Source: Sabulicella glaciei (GTDB taxonomy: Bacteria; Pseudomonadota; Alphaproteobacteria; Acetobacterales; Acetobacteraceae). From it: a stretch of 64,000 nucleotides of DNA. The notes beneath the pieces are model-generated. The model had not been told where the DNA came from, made no database searches, and saw only the letters and a list, made by a program, of their open reading frames with translations. The position numbers were made by a program, and so were the translations under genes. Shown in pieces: positions 50,755 through 59,361 of the stretch. The stretch lies in assembly GCF_026183895.1 (NCBI RefSeq), contig NZ_JAPFQI010000004.1:124001-188000 (forward strand), written 5' to 3'. How positions within the stretch are numbered: the first letter of the stretch is position 1; each line of letters begins with the position of its first letter.

Positions 50755-51590
50755 CAAGCCGCGTCCCGGCAGGCCCGGAGCCAGCGCAGCGCGTCGGGCA
50801 CCATGCGGTCGGCGCGATGGCTTTCGCGCGACAGCTCGACGCAGACCAGCCCGCCGAAGCCGATCTCCTCCAGAGCGTCGAGGCATGTGGGCACGTCCAT
50901 GTCGCCCTCGCCAAAGGGCAGGTGGACGTGCTCGCCGCGCTTCATGTCCTCGATCGCCACCGTGCCGATGTGAGGGGCGAACTCCGCCACCGCGGCGGCG
51001 GGCTCGCGCTCACCCGTCACCAAGCAGTGGCCGAGGTCAAGCGCCAGGCGCAGCTCCGGCAGCTCCGCGTGCAGCAGAAGCCAGTCATCCAGCGTCTCCA
51101 CCAGCATCCCGGGTTCCGGCTCCAGCGCGGCGGGCACGCCGCGGGAGCGGGCGTGCTCCAGCACCTGCGCCACCCCCTCCACAAGCCATTCCCCGGCCTC
51201 GCCGCGGTCCACTCCCGGCAGGGGCACGCCGGCCCAGAAGGACACGGCCTCGGCGCCCAGCAAGTTGCCGATGTCCACGGCGCGGCGCAGGAACGCCACG
51301 CGGCGCGCGCGGCCTTCCGCGTCCGGCGTCAACAGCGTCGGTTCGTGCTTGCGGCGGGGGTCGAGCAGGAAGCGTGCGCCGGTTTCGATCACGCAGCCGA
51401 GCGAGCGAGCGTGCAGGGCCTTGCCCAGCGTCTCTGCGCGTTCCACCCAACCCTTCTCCATGGGGTCCAGGTGGTGGTGATCCAGGGTCAGTGCCACGCC
51501 GGCATAGCCAGCATCGGCGATCATGGCGACGGCATCCATCAGCCGATGGTTGGCTGTGCCGTTCGTGTTGAAGGCGAAGCGCAGGCTCAT
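50754..51590 (-). CDS. Xylose-isomerase-like TIM barrel (sugar phosphate isomerase/epimerase family)
   Basis: This 278-residue AP-endonuclease-2-type TIM barrel starts MSLRFAFNTNGTANHRLMDA and has AALEPEPGMLVET, LALDLGHCLVTGE, VAIEDMKRGEHVHLPFGEGD and CVELSRESHRA. These supply the Glu/Asp/His metal ligands. The family includes inosose dehydratase and isomerase (IolE/IolI), which is suggestive next to ino1 and a dehydrogenase. Coupled to YcaO by ATGA. Confidence 0.85.
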   Translation of the reverse strand: MSLRFAFNTNGTANHRLMDAVAMIADAGYAGVALTLDHHHLDPMEKGWVERAETLGKALHARSLGCVIETGARFLLDPRRKHEPTLLTPDAEGRARRVAFLRRAVDIGNLLGAEAVSFWAGVPLPGVDRGEAGEWLVEGVAQVLEHARSRGVPAALEPEPGMLVETLDDWLLLHAELPELRLALDLGHCLVTGEREPAAAVAEFAPHIGTVAIEDMKRGEHVHLPFGEGDMDVPTCLDALEEIGFGGLVCVELSRESHRADRMVPDALRWLRACRDAA

Positions 51591-53065
51591 GCGGCACACC
51601 GCTTGGCGAGCAGGAGCTGCGCGGCGAAGGGCCCGCTTTCCCGGTACAGGGGAAACAAAGGCGCCACCAGACGCTCCGCCGCCGGCGCGTCCCACCAAGC
51701 CGGGCCGCCGCAGCGCGTCTCGTCCTCCGGCCGCAGCCGCACGCGCAGGGCGCCTGGCGCGGGCGAGTCCAGCAGCAACGGGTCGCGGCGCGCCCGAAGC
51801 CGGCGCACGCCGCGCCATCCCAGGCGGCCATAGCTCATCGTCTCGCTTTCCAGCCCCGGCACGATGGCCTTCACCACCCGCACCGAGCCGCCAGGCGGCG
51901 AGCAATCCACCCAGATCACATCCAGTCCCTCGGCGGCCAGGGCGCGCACCAGCCAGTCCAGCCGCGCGCCGGCATCGGCGGAAAGCGCCGGCCCGGCATC
52001 GGGTAGGGCGGAGAAGGGCACCTCCCTCGCCACGCGGAACACGCTTCCCGCGAGGCGGCGGCGCAGTTCCGCCGCGTCCTGCGCGAGCCACTCGGCCATC
52101 GCCTCCACCGGGCGCGGCTCCTGCTCCTCCGCCAGGGCGTTGCGAAGCTGCCGATCCGCCATATCGGCCGGCATCACGTGCCGAATCGCATCGATGGGAC
52201 CGTGCGTGGCCGACTTGCGCGCACGCGAGCCGCAGAACTCCAGCAGTGCCTTGCGCAGCGAGCGCGCGCGGTCCGGGTGCGCCGCCTCCCCACACGCGGT
52301 GAGTTGCAGCGAGATGGCGGGCTGCGGGTCGTCGCCCACGACGTACAGGTTGGGAATGCCGAAATCGTCGGCCGCCAGCTTCACCGTGACGTTGATGCCG
52401 AGTGCCCGCAGGCGCTCCAGCAGCGCGGCCACCTCCGGTTCCTCCACCGCGTCCATCTTCACGCCCACCCCCTGGTCCAGGGCGCGGTAGTTCACGGCGT
52501 TGCCGTCGCGTTGCAGCAGCTCCATGAGCCCGTGCGCGAGGGCGTGCCCCAGGTCGAAGCCAGCCCCCAGCCCGTTGGTGATGGGCATGATCAGCTCGGC
52601 CGGGATGCCTGTCTGGTAGGGATAGGCCGCCACCCACTCGATCGGCACCGAGATGGGCGTGTCATCGGGGAAGCGCCGCGCCTCCACCCAGGTCAACGGC
52701 GTGTCGGGGGTCCAGGCGCTGCCGGCGGGCAGGCAAAGCGTCAGCGGGTCTGCCACCGCGTCCAGGCCGTGTCGCTCCACCATTGCGCGGAAGGAAGACT
52801 GGACGCGTGGCGCGCGCTTCGCCCACTCGCCGACGAAATACTCCTCCAGCACCTCGCCCACCGCGCCGACCTCCGCTTCGATCGGCTCGAAGCCGTAGCC
52901 GTAGCCGATGGTGGCGGGCTCGCCATTCGCGGGCAGCAGCGCCGCCTCGCAGACAGGCACGCCCGTGCGGTCCAGCCCGTCGATGCGGAACACCTCCAGC
53001 CGGTCCTCCCGAGGAAGGGCATCGCGGAAGGCACGCGCGACGTCGTGCAGATGGCTGGCGCTCAT
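51587..53065 (-). CDS. YcaO-family protein
   Basis: This 492-residue protein has a YcaO domain, an ATP-dependent amide-activating fold best known from azoline and thioamide formation in peptides. The ATP/Mg motifs are recognisable: EAEVGAVGEVLEEYFVGEW (64-81 region), ITNGLGAGFDLGHALAHGL with MELLQRD (181-187, the usual second Glu being Gln185) and EFCGSRARKSATHGP (276-290). There is no fused E1-like or TfuA domain. About 200 C-terminal residues (for example LDVIWVDCSPPGGSVRVVKA) continue the common YcaO architecture. Substrate unknown; no classical precursor peptide lies beside it. Confidence 0.9.
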   Translation of the reverse strand: MSASHLHDVARAFRDALPREDRLEVFRIDGLDRTGVPVCEAALLPANGEPATIGYGYGFEPIEAEVGAVGEVLEEYFVGEWAKRAPRVQSSFRAMVERHGLDAVADPLTLCLPAGSAWTPDTPLTWVEARRFPDDTPISVPIEWVAAYPYQTGIPAELIMPITNGLGAGFDLGHALAHGLMELLQRDGNAVNYRALDQGVGVKMDAVEEPEVAALLERLRALGINVTVKLAADDFGIPNLYVVGDDPQPAISLQLTACGEAAHPDRARSLRKALLEFCGSRARKSATHGPIDAIRHVMPADMADRQLRNALAEEQEPRPVEAMAEWLAQDAAELRRRLAGSVFRVAREVPFSALPDAGPALSADAGARLDWLVRALAAEGLDVIWVDCSPPGGSVRVVKAIVPGLESETMSYGRLGWRGVRRLRARRDPLLLDSPAPGALRVRLRPEDETRCGGPAWWDAPAAERLVAPLFPLYRESGPFAAQLLLAKRCAA

Positions 53066-53889
53066 GGCAGCTCCTCGATGGGGATGTGGCGCACGCCGGG
53101 TGGGCCGCGCAACTGGTCGTCCAGCACCGCCAGCGCCGTCTCACGCCCGATGCCTGGCGCGTGCTCGAAAGGGGTGCAGACGGTGTCGAACTCCAGCGCG
53201 GCGATCACGTCGCGGTAGCGCCGCGCCTCGCCGGGCGTGATGGGGATGGATTTGTGGAAGGCCTTGTGGGTGGACACGGCGAGGTTCCGTCCGTCCGCAT
53301 CCTGGTCCACCTTGAAGGCATCCCCGCAGAACAGGATGCGACGCCGCGCGTCGTGCAGCACGGCCTGTCCCTCGTAGTGGCCGCCGACATGATGCAAAAC
53401 CTGACCCGGCCGAAGCTCCAGCCGGTCGTCATAGGGGGTGTCCACGCGCATGGCTTTGGTGAGCCAGAGATCCTCCTTCTGGATCGCCAGCACCTCCGGC
53501 CGGAACACGTCCTGCAGCTGCCACAGCGCGCCATAGCCATGGACGTGGGAGGCGGCGAGGAAGCGGATGCCGCCCAGGCGGCGAATCTCCTCGATCATCG
53601 GCGGCGTGTAGTAGGGCGCGGCCTCGAAGGCGGTGTTGCCGTCGGGGTGCAGCAACAGCCAGCCGGTGCCGTTCAAGCCGAAGCCCGGCGAGGTGCAGAA
53701 GGCGACCATGTCCCGGTCGAGCTGCCGCCAGTGGCCGGTCAGGTGCGCGGCGACCCTTTCCTCCGGCCAGAAATCCCAGCCATCGGCCGGCAGGTCGTTG
53801 CGCGTGTCCTCGCAGACCGGGCAGCCGGAGGGGGCGAAGTGCTTCTGCCAGAAGCCGCAATGCGAACACGCCCAGGGGGTCAGCGGCAT
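53062..53889 (-). CDS. Zinc-ribbon metallo-beta-lactamase-fold protein
   Basis: This 275-residue protein opens with a rubredoxin-like knuckle CSHCGFWQKHFAPSGCPVCE (CxxC-x11-CxxC). An MBL-type core follows: FLAASHVHGYGALWQL, VGGHYEGQAVLHD, RRILFCGDAFKVD and a late His in TPFEHAPGIG. The usual HxHxDH is HVHGYG, so the second metal site lacks its Asp and His. It could be a hydrolase or an oxidoreductase-like member. It overlaps the dehydrogenase gene by 10 bases and YcaO by ATGA. Confidence 0.82.
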   Translation of the reverse strand: MPLTPWACSHCGFWQKHFAPSGCPVCEDTRNDLPADGWDFWPEERVAAHLTGHWRQLDRDMVAFCTSPGFGLNGTGWLLLHPDGNTAFEAAPYYTPPMIEEIRRLGGIRFLAASHVHGYGALWQLQDVFRPEVLAIQKEDLWLTKAMRVDTPYDDRLELRPGQVLHHVGGHYEGQAVLHDARRRILFCGDAFKVDQDADGRNLAVSTHKAFHKSIPITPGEARRYRDVIAALEFDTVCTPFEHAPGIGRETALAVLDDQLRGPPGVRHIPIEELP

Positions 53890-54893
53890 GAAACGCTCCG
53901 ATAGGCTTGGTCGAGCAGGCGCATGGTGTGAAGGTCCCGCTCCAGGTCGAAGGCAGGATCGGGCCGTCCGGCGGCATGGCGGGCAAAGGCCGCCATCTGC
54001 CGCGCGAAGGGCGAGGCGCCGGCATCGGGAATCTCCAGCGCACGGCGCAGCCCCAGCCGCGCATCGGTGAACCACAGCGCGCCGCCAGGGGCTTGGCCCA
54101 TGGTGCGTTCCGCCGTCAGCTGGCCTTTCGTGCCCAGGATTTCGAGCCGGCGTCTCGGCAGCGCCTCGGGGCAGTTGTAGGCGACGTGCAGCTGGGCCAG
54201 CACGCCCGACGCCGTGCGTCCGATCAGCAGCGCGCCATCATCCACCGCGTAGTCCTGCACGCGGCTTTGGACCATGGCGGCCACCGTCAGCAGCGGCTCG
54301 CCCAGAAGGTGGTCCACGAGGTCGAGCCCGTGCGGCGCCAGGTCCATCAGCGCGCCGCCACCGGCACGGGCGGGATCCGCGCGCCAATTGTCGCGCGCCC
54401 AGCCGGGTGGCACCCAGCACGCATAGGCGATACGGACGGCGGTAACGGTGCCGATGGCACCCTGCGCAATGAGGTCGCGCATCAGCACATGCGCCGGGTG
54501 GTGGCGCTGATCGAAAGCGCAGCCCCAGGGAATGCCGGCTCGGCGCACGGCCATCGCCATCGCCTCGGCTTCGGTCAAGGTCGCGGCCATCGGCTTCTCG
54601 CACAGCACCGGGATGCCGGCGGCGGCTGCGGCTTCCACGACCGGGCGGTGCAGGTGGTTGGGCGTGGCGACGTAGAGCGCGCCAAGGCCGGGCTCGCCCA
54701 GCAACGCATCCAGCTCGGCATGGGCACGGGCGCCCAGCGCTGACGCGGCGCGACGTGCCTCCGGCGCCGGGTCCGCCACGCCGAGGAGACGTCCCCCGGC
54801 GGCCAGAAGGCCGGGCAGCGCGAAGTCGCGCGCCACCCAACCGAACCCCGCCATGCCCCAACAGGCGGGCGCCAGTGCGCTGCCGTCCGGCAT
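53880..54893 (-). CDS. Gfo/Idh/MocA-family dehydrogenase
   Basis: This 337-residue NAD(P)-dependent oxidoreductase has WGMAGFGWVARDFALPGLLA as the dinucleotide fold, YVATPNHLHRPVVEAAAAAG, the EKP motif in VLCEKPMAATLTEAEA and catalytic-type DLAPHGLDLVDHLLG. The family includes myo-inositol 2-dehydrogenase; with ino1 in the operon, oxidation of inositol or of a pseudodisaccharide is a natural hypothesis. ATG at 54893 (TGATG overlap, GGAG 8 bases upstream) or GTG at 54896. Confidence 0.9.
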   Translation of the reverse strand: MPDGSALAPACWGMAGFGWVARDFALPGLLAAGGRLLGVADPAPEARRAASALGARAHAELDALLGEPGLGALYVATPNHLHRPVVEAAAAAGIPVLCEKPMAATLTEAEAMAMAVRRAGIPWGCAFDQRHHPAHVLMRDLIAQGAIGTVTAVRIAYACWVPPGWARDNWRADPARAGGGALMDLAPHGLDLVDHLLGEPLLTVAAMVQSRVQDYAVDDGALLIGRTASGVLAQLHVAYNCPEALPRRRLEILGTKGQLTAERTMGQAPGGALWFTDARLGLRRALEIPDAGASPFARQMAAFARHAAGRPDPAFDLERDLHTMRLLDQAYRSVSCR

Positions 54894-55933
54894 CACCAGC
54901 GCTCCGGCAGGTCGAGCAACTCGCGCCGCCGCGCCGGGGCTTCCGTTGCCGCGTCCAGCACCGCGCGAGCCGGCGCGGCGCTTGTGGCGGGAAACGTGGC
55001 GCGCGGACCGTACTCGAGCGCGTAGCGCTCGCTGGGCCAGGTCAGCCGCCCATCCGATCCGTAGAGCGGGTTGCGCCGAAGCGCAGCCCCATCGTGGGGC
55101 AGGCCGCGCACCGGTCGCGCGGGCCCCGCTCCCTCGACCAGGGAAAAGGCCTCTGCCCCCGCCAGGGCCGCGGCAGGCCGCGACTCTGGCGCGCGGCCTT
55201 CAGCCAGGGCGCGGGTCAGCTCCGCGTCGTCATAAATGGTGGCGCCGGGGAACATGCTCGCGACCTCGGCAGCGGTCATGGCGCGGCCGGCAGACAGGTT
55301 CGGCCAGTCACTGTTGTGCACGTGGCTGATGGCAAGCATCCCGCCCAGCGCACGAAGGCGCTGGAGGATCGCCGGCTTGGGCTCGAGGAAGTAGAAGGCG
55401 TCGTGGCAGCAGACGAGGTCAAAGCGGCCCAGCTCCGGCCAGGGCTGCGCAGCGTCCAGGCACAGAAGCGTGGCCTCTGGCACCACCCAGTGCCGTGCGA
55501 CCCAGAGCTTGGCGAAGACCACGTCCGCCCCCGTCACCCGCGCGCCGCGCTGGCGCTGGGCGCGCAGGTGGTGGCCGATTCCGCAGGCCAGCTCGAACAC
55601 GCTTTCAGGCGCGGGCGCGTGCGCCTCCACCAGGGCCAGCCCGGCAAGGAAGGTGGGGTCCGACCAGCGATGAGCGAAGTAGTCGGCGACCGGCCCCCAG
55701 GACAGCAGCGCCATCGCCTCGCGCAGCGAAAGGGAGTCGCGGCGGCGCACCAGCTCGCGCAGTGCCGCCGGATCGGCGCGCGGGCCGGTCCACCAGTCAT
55801 CCTGGTCGGCCAGCAGCAGCACCAGCGCGCCTTCCTCGTCGCCGACCTCCTGACGCGCCAGGGCCTCGGCGGCCAGTTCCTCACGCCCAGCGCGCAGGAA
55901 GGGGATGCCGTCGAGGACCGGGCCGCGCCTCAT
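54893..55933 (-). CDS. Class I SAM-dependent methyltransferase
   Basis: This 346-residue protein has SAM motif I as SVFELACGIGHHLRA, motif II-like GADVVFAKLWVARHW and post-motif RFDLVCCHDAFYFLEPKPAI. A tail of about 130 residues has no feature I recognise. Another N-terminal stretch of about 110 residues (DQDDWWTGPRADPAALREL) is cluster-specific. Whether it methylates O, N or S cannot be told. ATGA overlap with the HD-like gene. Confidence 0.85.
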   Translation of the reverse strand: MRRGPVLDGIPFLRAGREELAAEALARQEVGDEEGALVLLLADQDDWWTGPRADPAALRELVRRRDSLSLREAMALLSWGPVADYFAHRWSDPTFLAGLALVEAHAPAPESVFELACGIGHHLRAQRQRGARVTGADVVFAKLWVARHWVVPEATLLCLDAAQPWPELGRFDLVCCHDAFYFLEPKPAILQRLRALGGMLAISHVHNSDWPNLSAGRAMTAAEVASMFPGATIYDDAELTRALAEGRAPESRPAAALAGAEAFSLVEGAGPARPVRGLPHDGAALRRNPLYGSDGRLTWPSERYALEYGPRATFPATSAAPARAVLDAATEAPARRRELLDLPERW

Positions 55934-56817
55934 GCGGCCAGCCCCACCTCGCGCAGCAGCCCTTCCTGGAAGGGGCGCACCGGGCCGTCATGCACCAGCT
56001 CCATCTCGCGCAGCAGGAAGCCGATGGTGGTGCCGGCGGCCCGCAAGTGGTGCTCCATCTGGAGAACGCGGTCCAGCGTGTCGGCGGCATGGAAGGCGCG
56101 GCCGCCCGGAGTTTCAGCGTCACGCAGGAGGAGGCGCGCAACCTCCACCTGCGCACGCAGCACCTCAGGCAGCTCGGCCAGGGCCTGCGACGTGGCGCTG
56201 TCCATCGCCGGCTCCAGCCAGTTCCCCAGCAGCATCTCCCCCGCGAAGCCGCTGTCGGGCAGCAGGGCGTTGTGGAGGTGGTGCGACAGGGCGGCCAGGA
56301 ACACGGCCGTCGTGTCGGCGGCGTAGGCCGGCGCCAGCACCGCCCCAGCCACCGCCGTGATCAGGCAGTGTTCGGCGTGATTCTCCGGCGGCTCGAACAT
56401 CAGGCGGCCGCGGCCGGGGCAGGTGGCGCCCGCGCGGGGCTGCGCCGCCAGCAGCGCCACGAAGGGCGGCGGCGGGCCGGCGGGAAGTTCCGGCGCCTCG
56501 GCCATCGCGCGCAGCAGGCCCGGGTCCACGGCGGCGGAAACCGAGGAAATGGCCTCGCGCATGATGGCCGCGCGCGCCTCGGGCGGGATTCCCACCTTCA
56601 TCATCGCCGCGTCGTCCAGGTCGCCCAGCCGAGAAGCCGACAGCGCCGCGCGGGTCGTGGCATGGGCCACCGCCTCCGGAGGGGCGCCGGCACAGAGCGC
56701 GGCCCAGGCGCGGGCGAAGAGACGCTGCGCCACCGAGCCCTCGCGCCCCGCCGAACGGACGCGCTTGAGGTCGCCCAGCTCGCGCAGCAGGGGCAGCAGG
56801 TCGGCCGGACCGGTCAT
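55930..56817 (-). CDS. HD-like domain protein of unknown function
   Basis: This 295-residue helical protein has ENHAEHCLITAVAGAVLAP and FLAALSHHLHNALLPDSG, a histidine pattern reminiscent of HD-domain phosphohydrolases, though the classical HD pair reads HH. If active it could remove the phosphate from an inositol phosphate; that is inference from context. ATGA overlap with ino1; ATG at 56817 chosen for coupling, ahead of a long upstream frame without protein character. Confidence 0.65.
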   Translation of the reverse strand: MTGPADLLPLLRELGDLKRVRSAGREGSVAQRLFARAWAALCAGAPPEAVAHATTRAALSASRLGDLDDAAMMKVGIPPEARAAIMREAISSVSAAVDPGLLRAMAEAPELPAGPPPPFVALLAAQPRAGATCPGRGRLMFEPPENHAEHCLITAVAGAVLAPAYAADTTAVFLAALSHHLHNALLPDSGFAGEMLLGNWLEPAMDSATSQALAELPEVLRAQVEVARLLLRDAETPGGRAFHAADTLDRVLQMEHHLRAAGTTIGFLLREMELVHDGPVRPFQEGLLREVGLAA

Positions 56818-58031
56818 TCGGCGGCAGGCTGCGAACCGGGGGCGTGCAGCCATTCGTGCAGCATGCGCTCTTGCGCGGGAAAGGAATGCTCGGGCTGTCC
56901 GCTGGCGGTCTGCGGAGCCTTGAAGAACAGGCTCAGCTGCTCCTGCGCGCCGCCTTCGCCACGCTGCTGCGCGAGGTCGAGCACGCGAGCGATCTCGATC
57001 GCCAGCGGCGCGGCAAGCACGCTGTCCTTGCACAGGAAGTTGACCTTGATCTGCATCCGCTGGCCCAGGAACCCGGTGACGTCGATGTTGTCCCAGGCTT
57101 CCTTGTCGTCGCCGCGCGGGCGGTAGTAGCGGATGTCCACGATGTGGTCCTCGACCGGGTAGCCGAGGATGCTGTCCAGCACGCTGCCCTTGGTGCCCAG
57201 CTTGCTCTTCAGGCTGTCGGGATCCTGCAGCGCCTCGCCATCGCGGTTGCCCAGGATGTTGGTGCTGAACCAGCCATCCACGTGCAGCGCGCGGGCGCGA
57301 AGGGCCGGGGCCAGCACCGTCTTCATCAGCGTCTGCCCGGTCTTGCCGTCCTTGCCTGCCACCGGCACGCGACGCTGCTGCGACAGTTGTGACAGCGCCG
57401 GCACCTCGGCCGCGCAGGACGGGGTGAAGTTGCCGTAGGGCACGCCCGCCATGATGGCGGCATAGGCGTAGAGCATGGCCGGCCCGATGGAGGCGTCGTC
57501 CGCATCCAGGGCCTTCTCGAAGGCCTCGATGCTGCGATGGGCAGGGCTGCTGGCCGGCGTGCGCTCGGTGGAAGCGAGGTTCACCATCACGAGCCCATCG
57601 AAGCCGTTCGCCTCGCGGAAGCGCTGGAGGTCGTCCTGGATGGCGGCGATGGCGGCGCGATGGCCGGCGGTGGCGTTGAGGTTGCGACCCTCGATGTTGC
57701 GGCAGAACTCACGGCTGCCCACGGCCTTCCACGGGTGCTTCGCATCCAGCGCGGCCTCCACCTCCTTCAGCTGGCCGCCCTGCAGCACGCCGTGCTCGGC
57801 CGCCGCCTCGGCCAGGGATTGTGCGTTGAGGTCCCAGCCCTCGAGTTCCAGATCCTCGTAGGCCGCGAGGCCCGGCACGGCGACGTGGGCCAGCGGCAGG
57901 CCGTCCATCCGGTTGGTGCCGCGTCGCAGCACCTCCAACCCAGCGGCGGCGGTGGTGGCGACGGCACCACCCATCCCGACAATGGCGACCCCGACGCGGC
58001 GGCGCGGCGTGATGTTGAGCATGTTGGACAT
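56814..58031 (-). CDS. ino1: Inositol-3-phosphate synthase
   Basis: This 405-residue NAD-dependent enzyme converts glucose 6-phosphate to 1L-myo-inositol 3-phosphate. It has VAIVGMGGAVATTAAAGLEV for NAD binding, VVMVNLASTE-like VMVNLASTERTP, GPAMLYAYAAIMAGVPYGNF, the active-site block VAGKDGKTGQTLMKTVLAPA and DGWFSTNILGNRDGEAL. Start at MSNMLNITPRRR. It follows the MFS gene after 73 bases, the only sizeable gap within the co-directional block apart from that before the OpgH-like gene, so a separate promoter is possible. It defines inositol as the likely building block of the cluster. Confidence 0.93.
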   Translation of the reverse strand: MSNMLNITPRRRVGVAIVGMGGAVATTAAAGLEVLRRGTNRMDGLPLAHVAVPGLAAYEDLELEGWDLNAQSLAEAAAEHGVLQGGQLKEVEAALDAKHPWKAVGSREFCRNIEGRNLNATAGHRAAIAAIQDDLQRFREANGFDGLVMVNLASTERTPASSPAHRSIEAFEKALDADDASIGPAMLYAYAAIMAGVPYGNFTPSCAAEVPALSQLSQQRRVPVAGKDGKTGQTLMKTVLAPALRARALHVDGWFSTNILGNRDGEALQDPDSLKSKLGTKGSVLDSILGYPVEDHIVDIRYYRPRGDDKEAWDNIDVTGFLGQRMQIKVNFLCKDSVLAAPLAIEIARVLDLAQQRGEGGAQEQLSLFFKAPQTASGQPEHSFPAQERMLHEWLHAPGSQPAAE

Positions 58032-58104
58032 GGTCCCTAAGGCTTCGCATCCAACGAGGACGGTTTCGCAGCGTTGGCCACCGCCAGCGGCAAGGCGCAA
58101 AAAT

Positions 58105-59361
58105 TTATCTTGTGCCCGCAACCCTTGCAGAATCCGCGAAACGCAGCATAGGACGCGTCAGAAACGCCAGCGCCAGCAGGGTCGCGGCCGAGGTGAGGGC
58201 GGTGCCGGCCAGGCCCAGCGTGGCGGCCATTCCCGGGGCGGCGGCCGCCCCGACCACGTCCCCCGTGTTGAGCGCGGCCATGTAGAGCGCGAAGCGAGTG
58301 GCAGCAACCGGCCCGGCGCTTGTGCGCATCACCGCCGGCGCCAGTGCCACGAAGGCCAGCGCCGAGGTGGTGACGGACAGCCCCATCGCCAGCGCTCCGC
58401 CGCCCAGTCCCGCGGGCAGCAGAAGCGCGGCGAGAAGATGCGCCGCCGCCGCCGCGGCCAGCAGGATGGGCAGGCTGCGCGACGCGCCGGCGCTGTCCGT
58501 CCACCAACCCACAAGCAGGGCGCCCACCGTGCCCGCAACGAGCGCCATCGTCCCTTGCATGGCGGACAGTGCCTCGGCGGTCCAGCCACCCTCCCCGAGC
58601 AGGGCAACGCCCAGCGGGACGCGGAACGCCGCTCCCGCGAAATCCTGGGCAGCGCAGAAGACCAGCAGCGCCAGGATGCAGGGGTGCCGCAGCTCGCGCG
58701 CCAACTCCGCCAGCAAGGGGAGGAACCGGCACATCGCGAGCGACGGACGGGTGCGCAGGGAAAGCAGCGCGTCGCCGGGGGCCTCGCGGATCAGCAGCGG
58801 CAGCAGGGCCAGGGCGCCGCCCATGGTCAGCAGCACTGCGGCGGCGCCGCGCAGCCCGAGTGCCGGCAGCAAGACGCCAAACAGCGCAGAGCCCACCGCG
58901 ATTCCGCCGACGAAGCCCACGCGGGTGCAAGCGGTGGCGGTGCCCAGTGCGTCGGGCGGCACGCGGTCCATGATCCAGCCGTCTGCCGCCGTGTCCATCA
59001 GCGCCGCGAAGGCGCCATGTGCCAGGAAGACCGGCGCCAGCGCCGCCAGACTGCCCGGCTCGGCCCCGAGCAGCGGCAGCAGGGACAGCAGCGCCCCCGC
59101 CTGCGCCATCAGCACCCAGGGCCGCCGCCGGCCCATGCGCAGCCCGCCGAAGCGGTCCACCAGCGGTCCCCACAGCGGCTGCGCCACCCAGGGCAGTCCC
59201 GTCAGGGCAATGTGCAGCCCGACCTCCGCCGTCGAGGCAAGTCCCCGCACCGCGAAGTGGTTCGGCAACGCCGTCAGCGCGAAGCCCGCCGCCAGCCCCT
59301 GGTAGGCGTAAAGTCCCAGGATCAGCGCGAGGCGCCAGCGCGGCGAGCAGGAAAGCGGCAT
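58105..59361 (-). CDS. Major facilitator superfamily permease (AmpG-like)
   Basis: This 418-residue transporter has about twelve hydrophobic segments. The N-terminal half includes GLPWVAQPLWGPLVDRFGG followed by MGRRRPWVLMAQAG, the cytoplasmic loop signature seen in AmpG-like members. ATG at 59361 shares its A with the TGA of the OpgH-like gene (TGATG). In context it may export the cluster product or import a precursor. Confidence 0.88.
   Translation of the reverse strand: MPLSCSPRWRLALILGLYAYQGLAAGFALTALPNHFAVRGLASTAEVGLHIALTGLPWVAQPLWGPLVDRFGGLRMGRRRPWVLMAQAGALLSLLPLLGAEPGSLAALAPVFLAHGAFAALMDTAADGWIMDRVPPDALGTATACTRVGFVGGIAVGSALFGVLLPALGLRGAAAVLLTMGGALALLPLLIREAPGDALLSLRTRPSLAMCRFLPLLAELARELRHPCILALLVFCAAQDFAGAAFRVPLGVALLGEGGWTAEALSAMQGTMALVAGTVGALLVGWWTDSAGASRSLPILLAAAAAAHLLAALLLPAGLGGGALAMGLSVTTSALAFVALAPAVMRTSAGPVAATRFALYMAALNTGDVVGAAAAPGMAATLGLAGTALTSAATLLALAFLTRPMLRFADSARVAGTR

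Noticed and set aside
48734-58031. Reading the cluster as a mycothiol or bacillithiol operon
   Set aside because: No cysteine ligase (MshC/BshC-like) or acetyltransferase (MshD-like) gene is present, while several extra enzymes are.
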